Shown piece after piece: positions 32,534 through 39,718 of a DNA stretch of 64,000 bases. The translations under genes and the position numbers were made by a program. Every line of letters begins with the position of its first letter. Position 1 is the first letter of the stretch. The notes under the pieces are model-generated. The model saw nothing but the letters and a program-made list of their open reading frames with translations, did not search any database and had not been told where the DNA came from. Where the stretch lies: contig CAYYFL010000009.1 of assembly GCA_964471325.1 (NCBI GenBank), forward strand, positions 19,175 through 83,174, read 5' to 3'. Origin of the DNA: Velamenicoccus sp964471325. Lineage in GTDB: Bacteria > Omnitrophota > Gorgyraeia > Velamenicoccales > Velamenicoccaceae.

Positions 32534-32561
32534 ATTATAGACAATATTAGGATAAAATCAA
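32534..32561 (-). promoter_or_regulatory. Promoter abutting the helicase start codon
   Basis: On the minus strand TTGATT (32561-32556), 16 bp, TATAAT (32539-32534), then six bases to the ATG. This predicts a leaderless mRNA. Confidence 0.65.
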
Positions 32562-32603
32562 AGGGTCGCGGGAAGGGAGGGCCGTGGAGTTTTTGTTCGC
32601 CGT

Positions 32604-32650
32604 GATAAAAAAGATTTTAGAGTAGATTTTTTTATCAGATTAGATATAAT
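32604..32650 (+). promoter_or_regulatory. A/T hairpin and -10 box before the lipoprotein gene
   Basis: GATAAAAAA (32604-32612) pairs with TTTTTTATC (32628-32636); TATAAT follows at 32645-32650. A good -35 is not visible, so promoter strength is unclear. Confidence 0.4.
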
Positions 32651-32700
32651 AAAGGCATATTATTCAGGAAATGGTGCGGGCGGTCTTATAGCGGGACGAT

Positions 32701-33162
32701 ATGAATACGCGTCGGACACGGGTGCAGGACAAATCACAAGGGCTTGGGGCCCTTGCTTTTTTTTGCCTGAGCGCCGTTGTTTTGTGCGGCGGATGCGCCC
32801 ATATCCAAGAGTTCGGGAAAGAGGTATGGGGAACATCCATTACCCATCTGGAACGGGCGCGTGCGGACGCCAAGATCGTTATTGTCAAGAAGTCCAAGCA
32901 TGATGCTTTCATGCGCGCTGATGAGATTCTCAAGGCCAAAGGCGCGAATATTTATCTGAAGGGTGAGGGCGATGCTTATCTGGCCGCAATGAAATTTGCC
33001 GGGTTTGTGGATACGACGCAGGTGGGATTGTTCTTTACCCCGGTGGACGAGGGGTCTACGAAGATTGAGGTAGCGTCTTTAAGTCCGTGGTTGGCGCAGA
33101 CCGTGGCGGGCATGCTGTCGGAAGGCTTCCAGGAAAAGCCGAAAGAGACAGTGCCTGCCTAA
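32701..33162 (+). CDS. Putative lipoprotein of unknown function
   Basis: The protein has 153 residues. A type II signal peptide ends in the lipobox VLCGGC, giving a lipid-anchored Cys around residue 32. The mature part is mixed alpha/beta with a repeated Lys/Ala-rich helix (RADEILKAKGANIYLKGEGD). No family is recognised; the fold suggests a small sensor or adaptor at the membrane. The PagL-like gene follows 70 bp later. Confidence 0.7.
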   Translation: MNTRRTRVQDKSQGLGALAFFCLSAVVLCGGCAHIQEFGKEVWGTSITHLERARADAKIVIVKKSKHDAFMRADEILKAKGANIYLKGEGDAYLAAMKFAGFVDTTQVGLFFTPVDEGSTKIEVASLSPWLAQTVAGMLSEGFQEKPKETVPA

Positions 33163-33233
33163 GTGAGTTTCGTGCGTTTGTTGCGGTGGATATAGATTTT
33201 TTTAAGCACGCCCCATTAACAAAGGAGCAGGGC

Positions 33234-33839
33234 ATGAAAAAATCAATATGTGGCTTTGCGGTAGCGGGTCTGATCGTCCTTTTGGCCTTATCCTGTCTTG
33301 TCGTTCCCGCCTTTGCCGAGAGACCGCAGGAAGGCATCGGCAAGTGGTTACAGGAAGTCGGGTTTTTTACCGGCTATATCCAGGCGGACCTGAAGAACCA
33401 GGATGATGAGCAAGCTGTTCCTCTGGGCGTGCGTTTCGGTTTCGACCTTAAGCCGTTCACAAAAAAATTCGGTTTCGAACCCAAAGGGATGCTGGAGTTG
33501 ATCTATGAGATCTTTGCAGGCAGCATCTTTCAACCCGAGAACAACGCGGAAATGGGCGCAGGTTTCTATCTGCGCTATTCCTATCCCCTGACAAAGAAAC
33601 TCTATCCTTATATAGAGGGAGGAACGGGGCTGTACTACATGACGTTGCATACCTATGAACAGTCGACACAGTTCAATTTCGCCTCGGCCGGCGGCGCAGG
33701 CCTGACATATTTCATAAAGGATAACGTCGCCGTCAATGTCGGCTACAGGATGCGTCATGTCTCCAATGCGTCCATCAAGGAACCGAACGGCGGCATCAAC
33801 GCCAATATGTATCTTGTCGGCATGTCGTGGTATTTCTAA
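33234..33839 (+). CDS. PagL-like lipid A 3-O-deacylase (outer membrane)
   Basis: The protein has 201 residues. The signal peptide MKKSICGFAVAGLIVLLALS ends at AFA|E. The rest is amphipathic beta strands ending in aromatic F, as for a small outer-membrane barrel. RMRHVSNASIKEPNGGIN contains the PagL catalytic His-x-Ser (HVS) plus a downstream Glu. PagL removes an acyl chain from lipid A, so the host should make LPS-like lipid A. ATG 33234 with AAAGGAG upstream is preferred to the earlier in-frame start at 33087 inside the lipoprotein gene. Confidence 0.8.
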   Translation: MKKSICGFAVAGLIVLLALSCLVVPAFAERPQEGIGKWLQEVGFFTGYIQADLKNQDDEQAVPLGVRFGFDLKPFTKKFGFEPKGMLELIYEIFAGSIFQPENNAEMGAGFYLRYSYPLTKKLYPYIEGGTGLYYMTLHTYEQSTQFNFASAGGAGLTYFIKDNVAVNVGYRMRHVSNASIKEPNGGINANMYLVGMSWYF

Positions 33840-33911
33840 TGAGGACATCATTTACGGAACCGCCGCAGAACGGCAGGTGAACGTAAACGATCCGTCCGAA
33901 TTAAATCCTTG
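33837..33911. repeat. Post-gene palindrome related to family P2
   Basis: TAATGAGGACATCATTTACG starts on the stop codon; CATTTACG pairs with CGTAAACG around a CCGCCGCAGAACGG block, ending in GAATTAAATCC like the copies at 11688 and 19626. Confidence 0.6.
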
Positions 33912-33985
33912 ACGTTTTCCTATGAATCTTGTTCAGGTGGGCGTCAAGGAACTGGTTTTAGATAGAGAAGGTCAGGGGGTAGGAT

Positions 33986-34450
33986 ATGACACTAGAAGAA
34001 AAGATCATGGCCGATTTTAAGGAGGCCATGAAAACCAAAGACCAGATGCGCACGCAGACGATCAGCTTTCTGCGTTCGGAAATGAAATACTGTGCCATTG
34101 AGAAGAAGACGGAGAAGCTCGAGGATGCCGACGTCATAGGCGTCATCAAGAAGCTCGTCAAGCAGCGCCAGGAATCCATCGTTCAGTTTGAGAAGGGCGG
34201 GCGTCAGGACCTGGTCGATAAAGAAAAGAAAGAGATGGAGATCCTCAAGGGGTATCTGCCCCAGGAGATGTCCCGTCAGGAACTTGAAGCAGTCGTCCGT
34301 GCCGTGATGACAGAGACCCAGGCGTCGTCGCTCAAGGATATGGGCCGCGTGATGAAGGAAGTCCTGGCCAGGACCGGCGGCCGCTGCGACAACAAGACGG
34401 TGAGCGACCTGGTCAAAAGCAGCCTGGCCGGCCCTGCCGCCACATCTTAG
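33986..34450 (+). CDS. GatB/YqeY domain protein
   Basis: The protein has 154 residues, standard YqeY length. MADFKEAMKTKDQMRTQTIS, RQESIVQFEKGGRQDLVDKE and LPQEMS are family hallmarks. The domain equals the tRNA-binding tail of GatB; stand-alone forms are thought to act in tRNA-related processes, but the exact role is unknown. AGGGGGTAGG precedes the ATG. Confidence 0.9.
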   Translation: MTLEEKIMADFKEAMKTKDQMRTQTISFLRSEMKYCAIEKKTEKLEDADVIGVIKKLVKQRQESIVQFEKGGRQDLVDKEKKEMEILKGYLPQEMSRQELEAVVRAVMTETQASSLKDMGRVMKEVLARTGGRCDNKTVSDLVKSSLAGPAATS

Positions 34451-34570
34451 CGTATCGCGTAATCTTGTGCCGGTTGTTTCGTATCAGGCGTTTCCCTCCG
34501 TCACGAGCCCGTCTTTTCACCGACGTATCCCTCCACGGCAGAAAAAATCAGGGAAATTCAAAGAATTTTC

Positions 34571-34599
34571 TTGATTCGTAAAATAATTTCATATAAGAT
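34571..34599 (+). promoter_or_regulatory. Promoter upstream of the polyamine cluster
   Basis: TTGATT (34571-34576), 17 bp, TAAGAT (34594-34599), with transcription predicted from about 34606. Confidence 0.5.
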
Positions 34600-34614
34600 A
34601 ACACCCATAAGGCC

Positions 34615-34657
34615 GAACCCCGTCAGAAAGAGCCGTTTCTGGCGGGGTTCAGGTTTT
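34615..34657 (+). terminator. Early terminator-like hairpin in the polyamine leader
   Basis: GAACCCCGTCAGAAA (34615-34629) pairs with TTTCTGGCGGGGTTC (34636-34650), then AGGTTTTT. It lies about 10 nt after the predicted transcription start and about 100 nt before the leader peptide, so it may be an attenuator or the end of a short RNA. The rest of 34451-34759 shows nothing else. Confidence 0.7.
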
Positions 34658-34759
34658 TCCGACGAGAGTGGTCGAAGGAGGCTTTGATAGACGAAATGGA
34701 AAACAGCAAGAGAGGCGTTCGGTGCATTCAGGGGCTTGACCGCGGCAAGGGAGGATGTC

Positions 34760-34810
34760 ATGGGCGTTGCCGTTTTGCGGGTCAGGCTTATTTTTTTGCG
34801 GTCTTTCTAA
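34760..34810 (+). CDS. Predicted 16-residue leader peptide of nspC
   Basis: ATG 34760 begins MGVAVLRVRLIFLRSF and ends at TAA 34808-34810, one base before the nspC ATG. GGGAGG (34749-34754) sits five bases before it and is the only strong Shine-Dalgarno in this leader; nspC itself has none. This implies translational coupling. The Arg- and hydrophobic-rich sequence could allow ribosome stalling in response to a metabolite. Existence is inferred from spacing and the ribosome site only. Confidence 0.55.
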   Translation: MGVAVLRVRLIFLRSF

Positions 34811-34811
34811 A

Positions 34812-35915
34812 ATGGTTTTGAAAACACCCTATTACCTGATCGACGAGAAGAAGCTGCTGGGGAACCTGAAGGTGATCCGGCATGTCCGGGAGGCGTCCGG
34901 AGCCAGGTCCGTCCTGGCGCTGAAATGCTTTGCCGTATGGTCCGTCTTCGACCTCATGAAACGCTATATGGACGGAACGACCTCCAGCTCGGTCTACGAA
35001 GCGCGCCTGGGCCGTGAAAAATTCGGCAAGGAGGTCCACGCCTATTGCGTCGGTTTCTCCAGGGAGGATGTCCGGGAGGCCGCCGCTTTTTCGGACAAGA
35101 TTATTTTCAATTCTCTTTCCCAGCTTGAGGCGTTCGGCGGTCTGACGGGGAGTTGTGCGGTCGGCGTCAGAGTGAACCCCGGCGTCAGTTTTTCCCATTT
35201 CGACCTTGCGGACCCGGCGAGGAAGTATTCGCGGCTGGGCGTGACGGACAAGGCGGCGCTGAAAAAAGCGTTATCGCGCCTGAGCGGCGTCATGTTCCAT
35301 TACAATTGCGAGAACGACGACTTCGGTCATTTTGCCCGGCACCTGGAGCATATCGGCCGCGCGTACGGGGACGTGCTGGGGCGGCTGAAGTGGGTCAGTC
35401 TCGGCGGAGGGCTTTATTTTACCAAGAAGGGATATCCGGTCGCAAAGTTTTGCAAAACATTGAAGGCCTTCAGCCGTACTTTCGGCATCCAGGTTTATCT
35501 GGAGCCTGGGGAATCCACCGTCACGCAGGCGGCGCAGCTGGTGACGCGGGTCGTCGACATCGTCCGCAACAAGATGGATATCGCGATCGTGGACGCCTCC
35601 ACCGAGGCCCATATGCTGGACCTGCTCATTTACCGCCAGAATGCCAAGCTCCAGGAAAAGCGGGGAGGGCGTTTCACCTATATGATCGCCGGCCGTTCGT
35701 GTCTGGCGGGAGATATCTTCGGGACCTATCGCCTGGGCCGCCGGCTCAAGGTGGGCAGTGAGATCAGGTTCCTGGACGCCGCCGGCTATACGATGGTCAA
35801 GAAGAACTGGTTTAACGGCCTTCAGATGCCGTCGATCGTCGTCAGAAGGCTTGGCGGATCGCTGGATGTGGTGCGCCGCTTTTCTTACGGAGATTTTGTA
35901 AGCAGTCTGTCGTAG
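34812..35915 (+). CDS. nspC: Carboxynorspermidine/carboxyspermidine decarboxylase
   Basis: The protein has 367 residues, PLP-dependent fold III. TPYYLIDEKKLLGNL is the N-terminus. LALKCFAVWSVF carries the PLP Lys. MFHYNCENDDF, KWVSLGGGLYFTKKGYP and YLEPGEST are PLP-phosphate and substrate motifs, and GRSCLAGDIFGTY has the catalytic Cys. It decarboxylates carboxyspermidine to spermidine (or the nor-analogue). The dehydrogenase that makes its substrate is encoded 34 bp downstream. The chosen ATG 34812 directly follows the leader peptide stop; an in-frame ATG at 34755 would have the ribosome site touching the start codon and is less likely. Confidence 0.93.
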   Translation: MVLKTPYYLIDEKKLLGNLKVIRHVREASGARSVLALKCFAVWSVFDLMKRYMDGTTSSSVYEARLGREKFGKEVHAYCVGFSREDVREAAAFSDKIIFNSLSQLEAFGGLTGSCAVGVRVNPGVSFSHFDLADPARKYSRLGVTDKAALKKALSRLSGVMFHYNCENDDFGHFARHLEHIGRAYGDVLGRLKWVSLGGGLYFTKKGYPVAKFCKTLKAFSRTFGIQVYLEPGESTVTQAAQLVTRVVDIVRNKMDIAIVDASTEAHMLDLLIYRQNAKLQEKRGGRFTYMIAGRSCLAGDIFGTYRLGRRLKVGSEIRFLDAAGYTMVKKNWFNGLQMPSIVVRRLGGSLDVVRRFSYGDFVSSLS

Positions 35916-35949
35916 GGAGTTTATCCAAGAGAAAAAGGAGGCCGCTCAT

Positions 35950-37197
35950 ATGAAGAAAAACGTTTTGATCGTCGGGGCCGGCGGCGTGGCTCATGTGGCG
36001 GCGCATAAGTGCGCCGAGCACAATGACGTTCTGGGCGACATCTGTATCGCATCGAGGACTCAGGGCAAGTGCGACGCCATCATCGAGAGCGTCAAGAGAA
36101 AAGGCCATCTCAAGGACAAATCAAAGAAACTTTATTCCTGCAGGATTGACGCTTTAGATATCCCTTCGACCGTCAAGCTGATCAAAGAGACAAATTCACA
36201 AATCGTCATCAACTTGGCCCAGGCTTACGTCAACATGTCTCTTCTGGAGGCTTGTATCCAGGCCGGAGTCGCTTACATGGATACGGCGATCCATGAAGAT
36301 CCGAACAAGGTCTGCGAAGACCCGCCGTGGTACGCCAACTATGAATGGAAACGCAAAGACCGCTGCAAGGAACACGGCATCACGGCCATCCTCGGCGCAG
36401 GGTTCGATCCCGGCGTGGTCAACGCCTATTGCGCCCTGGCCGCCAAGCATTATTTCGATAAGATCGATACGATCGACATCCTTGACGTGAATGCCGGCAG
36501 CCACGGCAAGTATTTTGCGACGAACTTCGATCCGGAGATCAACTTCAGGGAGTTCAAAAAGGTCTGGACGTGGATCGACCGCAAGTGGGTCTGTGAAAAG
36601 GTCCATGCCGTCAAGATGGTCTATGATTTTCCCGTGGTCGGCAAGATGCCGGTCTATCTGAACGGCCACGATGAATTGCATTCCTTGTCGAAGAACATCG
36701 ATGCCGATTCCATCCGTTTCTGGATGGGGTTCGGCGACCACTATATCAATGTCTTTACGGTGTTGACCAACCTGGGGTTGACGTCCGAGAAGCCCGTCAG
36801 GACCGCCGAGGGCGTTGAGGTCGTGCCGTTAAAGGTCCTCAAGGCCATTTTGCCGGATCCGTCGTCTCTGGCCCCGAACTATACGGGGAAGACCTGTATC
36901 GGGAATTACGTCAAAGGCACCAAAAACGGCAAGCGCAGGGAAATATTTATTTATAACATCTGCGATCATGCCGTCTGCTACAAGGAAGTCGAATCTCAGG
37001 CGATTTCTTATACGGCGGGTGTGCCTCCGGTGGCCGCCGCGATCCTGATCGCCCGGGGCATCTGGGATCCGAAGACGATGGTGAATGTCGAAGAGCTGGA
37101 TCCGGACCCGTTCATCGAATTATTGGGCCCGATGGGCCTGCCGACCGTAGTCGAGGAACATCCTTCGCCGCTTCCGTCGAGCGAAAGGGTGAAATAG
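35950..37197 (+). CDS. Carboxyspermidine dehydrogenase (saccharopine dehydrogenase family)
   Basis: The protein has 415 residues. VLIVGAGGVAHVAAHKCAEH is the NADPH-binding Rossmann loop; AYMDTAIHEDPNK and GAGFDPGVVNAYCALAAKH are typical of the carboxynorspermidine synthase branch. It condenses a diamine with aspartate semialdehyde and reduces the product to a carboxy-triamine. Pairing with nspC gives the aspartate-semialdehyde route to spermidine. AAGGAGG lies upstream of the ATG. Confidence 0.93.
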   Translation: MKKNVLIVGAGGVAHVAAHKCAEHNDVLGDICIASRTQGKCDAIIESVKRKGHLKDKSKKLYSCRIDALDIPSTVKLIKETNSQIVINLAQAYVNMSLLEACIQAGVAYMDTAIHEDPNKVCEDPPWYANYEWKRKDRCKEHGITAILGAGFDPGVVNAYCALAAKHYFDKIDTIDILDVNAGSHGKYFATNFDPEINFREFKKVWTWIDRKWVCEKVHAVKMVYDFPVVGKMPVYLNGHDELHSLSKNIDADSIRFWMGFGDHYINVFTVLTNLGLTSEKPVRTAEGVEVVPLKVLKAILPDPSSLAPNYTGKTCIGNYVKGTKNGKRREIFIYNICDHAVCYKEVESQAISYTAGVPPVAAAILIARGIWDPKTMVNVEELDPDPFIELLGPMGLPTVVEEHPSPLPSSERVK

Positions 37198-37265
37198 GGG
37201 GAATATTTTTTTAAAGATATCTTGTGTTGACAGACGCGTGTAGTATAATATCACCCAAGAGCGAT

Positions 37266-37307
37266 GTCCCTGGGTTGTGTCGTCGTCAAAAAAACAATTC
37301 CAGGGAC
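37266..37307 (+). other. Hairpin in the spacer before the AdoMetDC-like gene
   Basis: GTCCCTGG pairs with CCAGGGAC, extended by TTGT/ACAA, around a loop containing seven A. GGGCGC/GGCGCCC follows near 37318-37340. TTGACA (37227) and TATAAT (37244) upstream have only an 11-bp spacer, so promoter function is doubtful. Confidence 0.5.
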
Positions 37308-37364
37308 AATACATTGAGGGCGCTGAAACAACCGGCGCCCTCTGATGACGCAGATTCATAAACC

Positions 37365-37409
37365 GATTACACAGATTAAAACTCGAACTTAATCTGTGTA
37401 ATCTTTTTT
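37365..37409 (+). terminator. Terminator-like hairpin before the AdoMetDC-like gene
   Basis: GATTACACAGATTAA pairs perfectly (15 bp) with TTAATCTGTGTAATC, followed by TTTTTTA. It would separate the gene from the polyamine genes upstream unless regulated. The ATCTGTGTAATC motif repeats partially after it. Confidence 0.8.
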
Positions 37410-37449
37410 AGAAATCTGTGTTATCAAACAACGGGAGGTAAGTAAGGGG

Positions 37450-37830
37450 ATGCCTAAGAACGTCGCGATGCCTGCGGGTAGTTTTGGTCTGGAAGTTGTT
37501 CTGGATCTTTACGGCTGTGATCCTCAGACGATCCGTTCGGCCAAGAAGCTTTCGGAATTCACCACCAAGCTCTGCAAGCTGTTGAAGATGAAGAAATACG
37601 GCAAGACGCTCTTGCCGCATTTCGGTTACGATAAGGCGCATACCGCGGGTTATTCGATGCTGCAGTTCATTGAGACCAGCTCGATCACAGGGCATTTTTC
37701 CGAGCTCTGGAATTCCGCTTACATCAATATTTTTTCCTGCAGGGAATTTGACGCGCACAAGGCTGCGGATTTCACGGTCAAATTCTTCGGGGCCAAGAAG
37801 GCCACCAGGAGGGTGCTTCTGAGAAAGTAA
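37450..37830 (+). CDS. speH: AdoMet decarboxylase-like pyruvoyl enzyme
   Basis: The protein has 126 residues, the size of class 1b AdoMetDC proenzymes. QFIETSSITGHFSELWNSAY corresponds to the ES-H-x-T-x-H self-cleavage region: the pyruvoyl Ser and the downstream His are kept, but the residues around the Ser read T-S-S instead of the usual E-S-H. INIFSC retains the catalytic Cys region. It should cleave to alpha and beta chains. Homologues decarboxylate AdoMet for spermidine synthase; some have become ornithine or arginine decarboxylases. The neighbouring carboxyspermidine genes make the latter worth considering. GGGAGG is upstream of the ATG. Confidence 0.8.
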   Translation: MPKNVAMPAGSFGLEVVLDLYGCDPQTIRSAKKLSEFTTKLCKLLKMKKYGKTLLPHFGYDKAHTAGYSMLQFIETSSITGHFSELWNSAYINIFSCREFDAHKAADFTVKFFGAKKATRRVLLRK

Positions 37831-37851
37831 AACAGGCATATAAGCATCACG

Positions 37852-37893
37852 ATGGCCCTTGGTTGAGATGAAACCAGGGGCCATTTTATTTTT
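37852..37893 (+). terminator. Terminator of the AdoMetDC-like gene
   Basis: ATGGCCCTTGGTT pairs with AACCAGGGGCCAT (one G-U), followed by TTTATTTTT. Confidence 0.9.
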
Positions 37894-37936
37894 GGGCGGC
37901 TTTGTAGTTTTGCAGCAAACCAATCCTGAATAGGCG

Positions 37937-37965
37937 TTGACAGGGCTTTTTGCGTCGGTTATAAT
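37937..37965 (+). promoter_or_regulatory. Consensus promoter of the lysS-lol operon
   Basis: TTGACA (37937-37942), exactly 17 bp, TATAAT (37960-37965). It predicts a leader of about 280 nt that contains the RBS-bearing palindrome. Confidence 0.88.
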
Positions 37966-38068
37966 AAAGCACAGATTTTTCTTAAGTTATTTGTTTTTTA
38001 GGAGTTAAAGTCGCGCCCCTTGTGTAATCGCTTGTAAATTTTTGGCGGGGGCGGGCGGATCATGGGAT

Positions 38069-38247
38069 CAACATTACTCCTTGCGTAACCATCTTGTAAG
38101 TATCTGGATGCACCCAGTCCTCGCAGGGCTCAGATGGGCATCCAGATATTTACAAGATACGCTGCGGAGTTAACCCCTCAAGGGGGTAGACCTTCGCAAT
38201 ACCAAATAAGCGAAGGGTCTAATCCCACCAGAGGTGGGATTAAGGAG
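38069..38247 (+). repeat. SD-family palindrome in front of lysS
   Basis: The left arm TTACTCCTTGCGTAACCATC leads into a 21-bp stem, CTTGTAAGTATCTGGATGC (to 38111) with GCATCCAGATATTTACAAG (from 38138), one mismatch; the right arm is AGATACGCTGCGGAGTTAA. Three more hairpins follow: CCCCT/AGGGG, AGACCTTCG/CGAAGGGTCT and TAATCCCACC/GTGGGATTA. The last runs directly into TAAGGAG, four bases before the lysS ATG. Confidence 0.88.
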
Positions 38248-38251
38248 TATT

Positions 38252-39715
38252 ATGGAACTTAATGATATCATACAACAGAGGATCGAGAAGCTTGCTGCTT
38301 TTAAGGAAGCGGGCATGCGTCCTTATGGCCAGAAATTCGATAAGACGTGTGCCGTCAAGGACTTATTGTCTTCGTTCGAGGACGGCAAGAACATCGTCGT
38401 CGCCGGTCGCCTGATGGCAAAACGAAAGCACGGCAAGGTCTGTTTCGCCGATTTGCGGGATGAAGGTGCCAGGATCCAGCTCTACGTCCGCAAAGACGAT
38501 CCTTTGGCGGAAAAAGATTTCGAGCTTTTTAACAAGCTGGATATCGGCGACATCGTCGGGATCGAGGGCGAGACTTTTAAGACGCACACAGGCGAGCCGA
38601 CCGTCAAGGTCAAGGCCTTCCGGCTTCTGGCGAAGTCGCTGCGCCCCTTGCCGGAGAAGTGGCACGGCCTTAAGGACGTCCAGATCCGTTACCGGCAGCG
38701 TTATGTCGATCTCATTGCCAGCCCTGAAGTCCGGGACATCTTTGCCATGCGTTCGAAGATCATGAGTTCCATGAGGTCTTTTTTGAACTCCCGGGGGTTT
38801 TTGGAAGTCGAGACACCCATGATGCACCTGATCCCCGGCGGCGCGGCCGGCAGGCCTTTTGCGACGCATCACAACGAATACGACATGGACCTTTTCCTGC
38901 GTATCGCGCCCGAGCTTTACCTCAAGCGCCTGATCGTCGGCGGTTTCGAGAAGATCTATGAGATCAACAGGTCTTTCCGTAATGAGGGGGTTTCGACGCG
39001 CCACAACCCTGAATTCACGATGCTGGAGCTTTATGCGGCCTATTGTAACTACGAAGACATGATGAGGATCACCGAGGAGATCTTTGCGCATGTCGCCAAA
39101 GAGGTCCTTGGGAAGCTGGAGATCGAGTACCAGGGCCAGAAGATCAATTTGACGCCGCCGTGGCCGCGGCGTTCTTTCGCCCAGGCGGTCAAAGAATATT
39201 TTGATATCAATCCCGAGGATGAGACGGCGGCGATGGTGCAAAAGCTCAGGGCCAAAGGCCGCCCCGTGGAAGACCGGCTTTCCAGGTCCCAAGTCGTGCG
39301 TCTGGTCGAGGAGGTCCTGACGGCCGATGCGCCGACGCAACCCGTTTTCTTTACCGACTATTTCAGCATTCTTTGTCCATTGGCAAAAAACAAACCGGAG
39401 AACCCTTTGATCTCGGAGCGTTTTGAGCTTTATATGGCAGGTATGGAAGTCGCGAATGCCTACTCCGAGCTCAACGATCCTATCGAGCAGAAACAGCGTC
39501 TTCAGGAGGAGCTCAAGGAAGAAGCCGGATCAACCCAGCGCTGCCTGGATGAGGATTTTGTCGAGGCCTTGGAATACGGCATGCCGCCGACAGGGGGCTT
39601 GGGGATTGGCATCGACCGTTTGTGCATGCTGTTTTTGAATCAGCCTTCGATCCGCGACGTCATCCTGTTTCCTCTCTTGCGTCCGGAAAAAGGGACGGAA
39701 AGTGCGGAAGGTTAA
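38252..39715 (+). CDS. lysS: Lysyl-tRNA synthetase, class II
   Basis: The protein has 487 residues. An N-terminal OB-fold anticodon-binding domain (GRLMAKRKHGKVCFADLRDE) is followed by the class II core: RSKIMSSMRSFLNSRGFLEV (motif 1), FRNEGVSTRHNPEFTMLE (motif 2) and GLGIGIDRLCMLF (motif 3). It charges tRNA-Lys. ATG 38252 is fixed by the TAAGGAG of the repeat; an in-frame upstream start at 38234 would lie inside the repeat hairpin. It leads an operon with the lipoprotein export genes. Confidence 0.97.
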   Translation: MELNDIIQQRIEKLAAFKEAGMRPYGQKFDKTCAVKDLLSSFEDGKNIVVAGRLMAKRKHGKVCFADLRDEGARIQLYVRKDDPLAEKDFELFNKLDIGDIVGIEGETFKTHTGEPTVKVKAFRLLAKSLRPLPEKWHGLKDVQIRYRQRYVDLIASPEVRDIFAMRSKIMSSMRSFLNSRGFLEVETPMMHLIPGGAAGRPFATHHNEYDMDLFLRIAPELYLKRLIVGGFEKIYEINRSFRNEGVSTRHNPEFTMLELYAAYCNYEDMMRITEEIFAHVAKEVLGKLEIEYQGQKINLTPPWPRRSFAQAVKEYFDINPEDETAAMVQKLRAKGRPVEDRLSRSQVVRLVEEVLTADAPTQPVFFTDYFSILCPLAKNKPENPLISERFELYMAGMEVANAYSELNDPIEQKQRLQEELKEEAGSTQRCLDEDFVEALEYGMPPTGGLGIGIDRLCMLFLNQPSIRDVILFPLLRPEKGTESAEG

Positions 39716-39718
39716 ACG

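Noticed and set aside
34755..34811. An upstream in-frame start for nspC at 34755
   Set aside because: The ribosome site would touch the ATG, and the added 19 residues are Cys/Phe/Gly-rich and unlike the family N-terminus; the out-of-frame leader ORF fits the spacing better.
37227..37249. TTGACA plus TATAAT as a promoter of the AdoMetDC-like gene
   Set aside because: Both hexamers are perfect but only 11 bp apart, too short for sigma-70, and a strong terminator follows before the gene.
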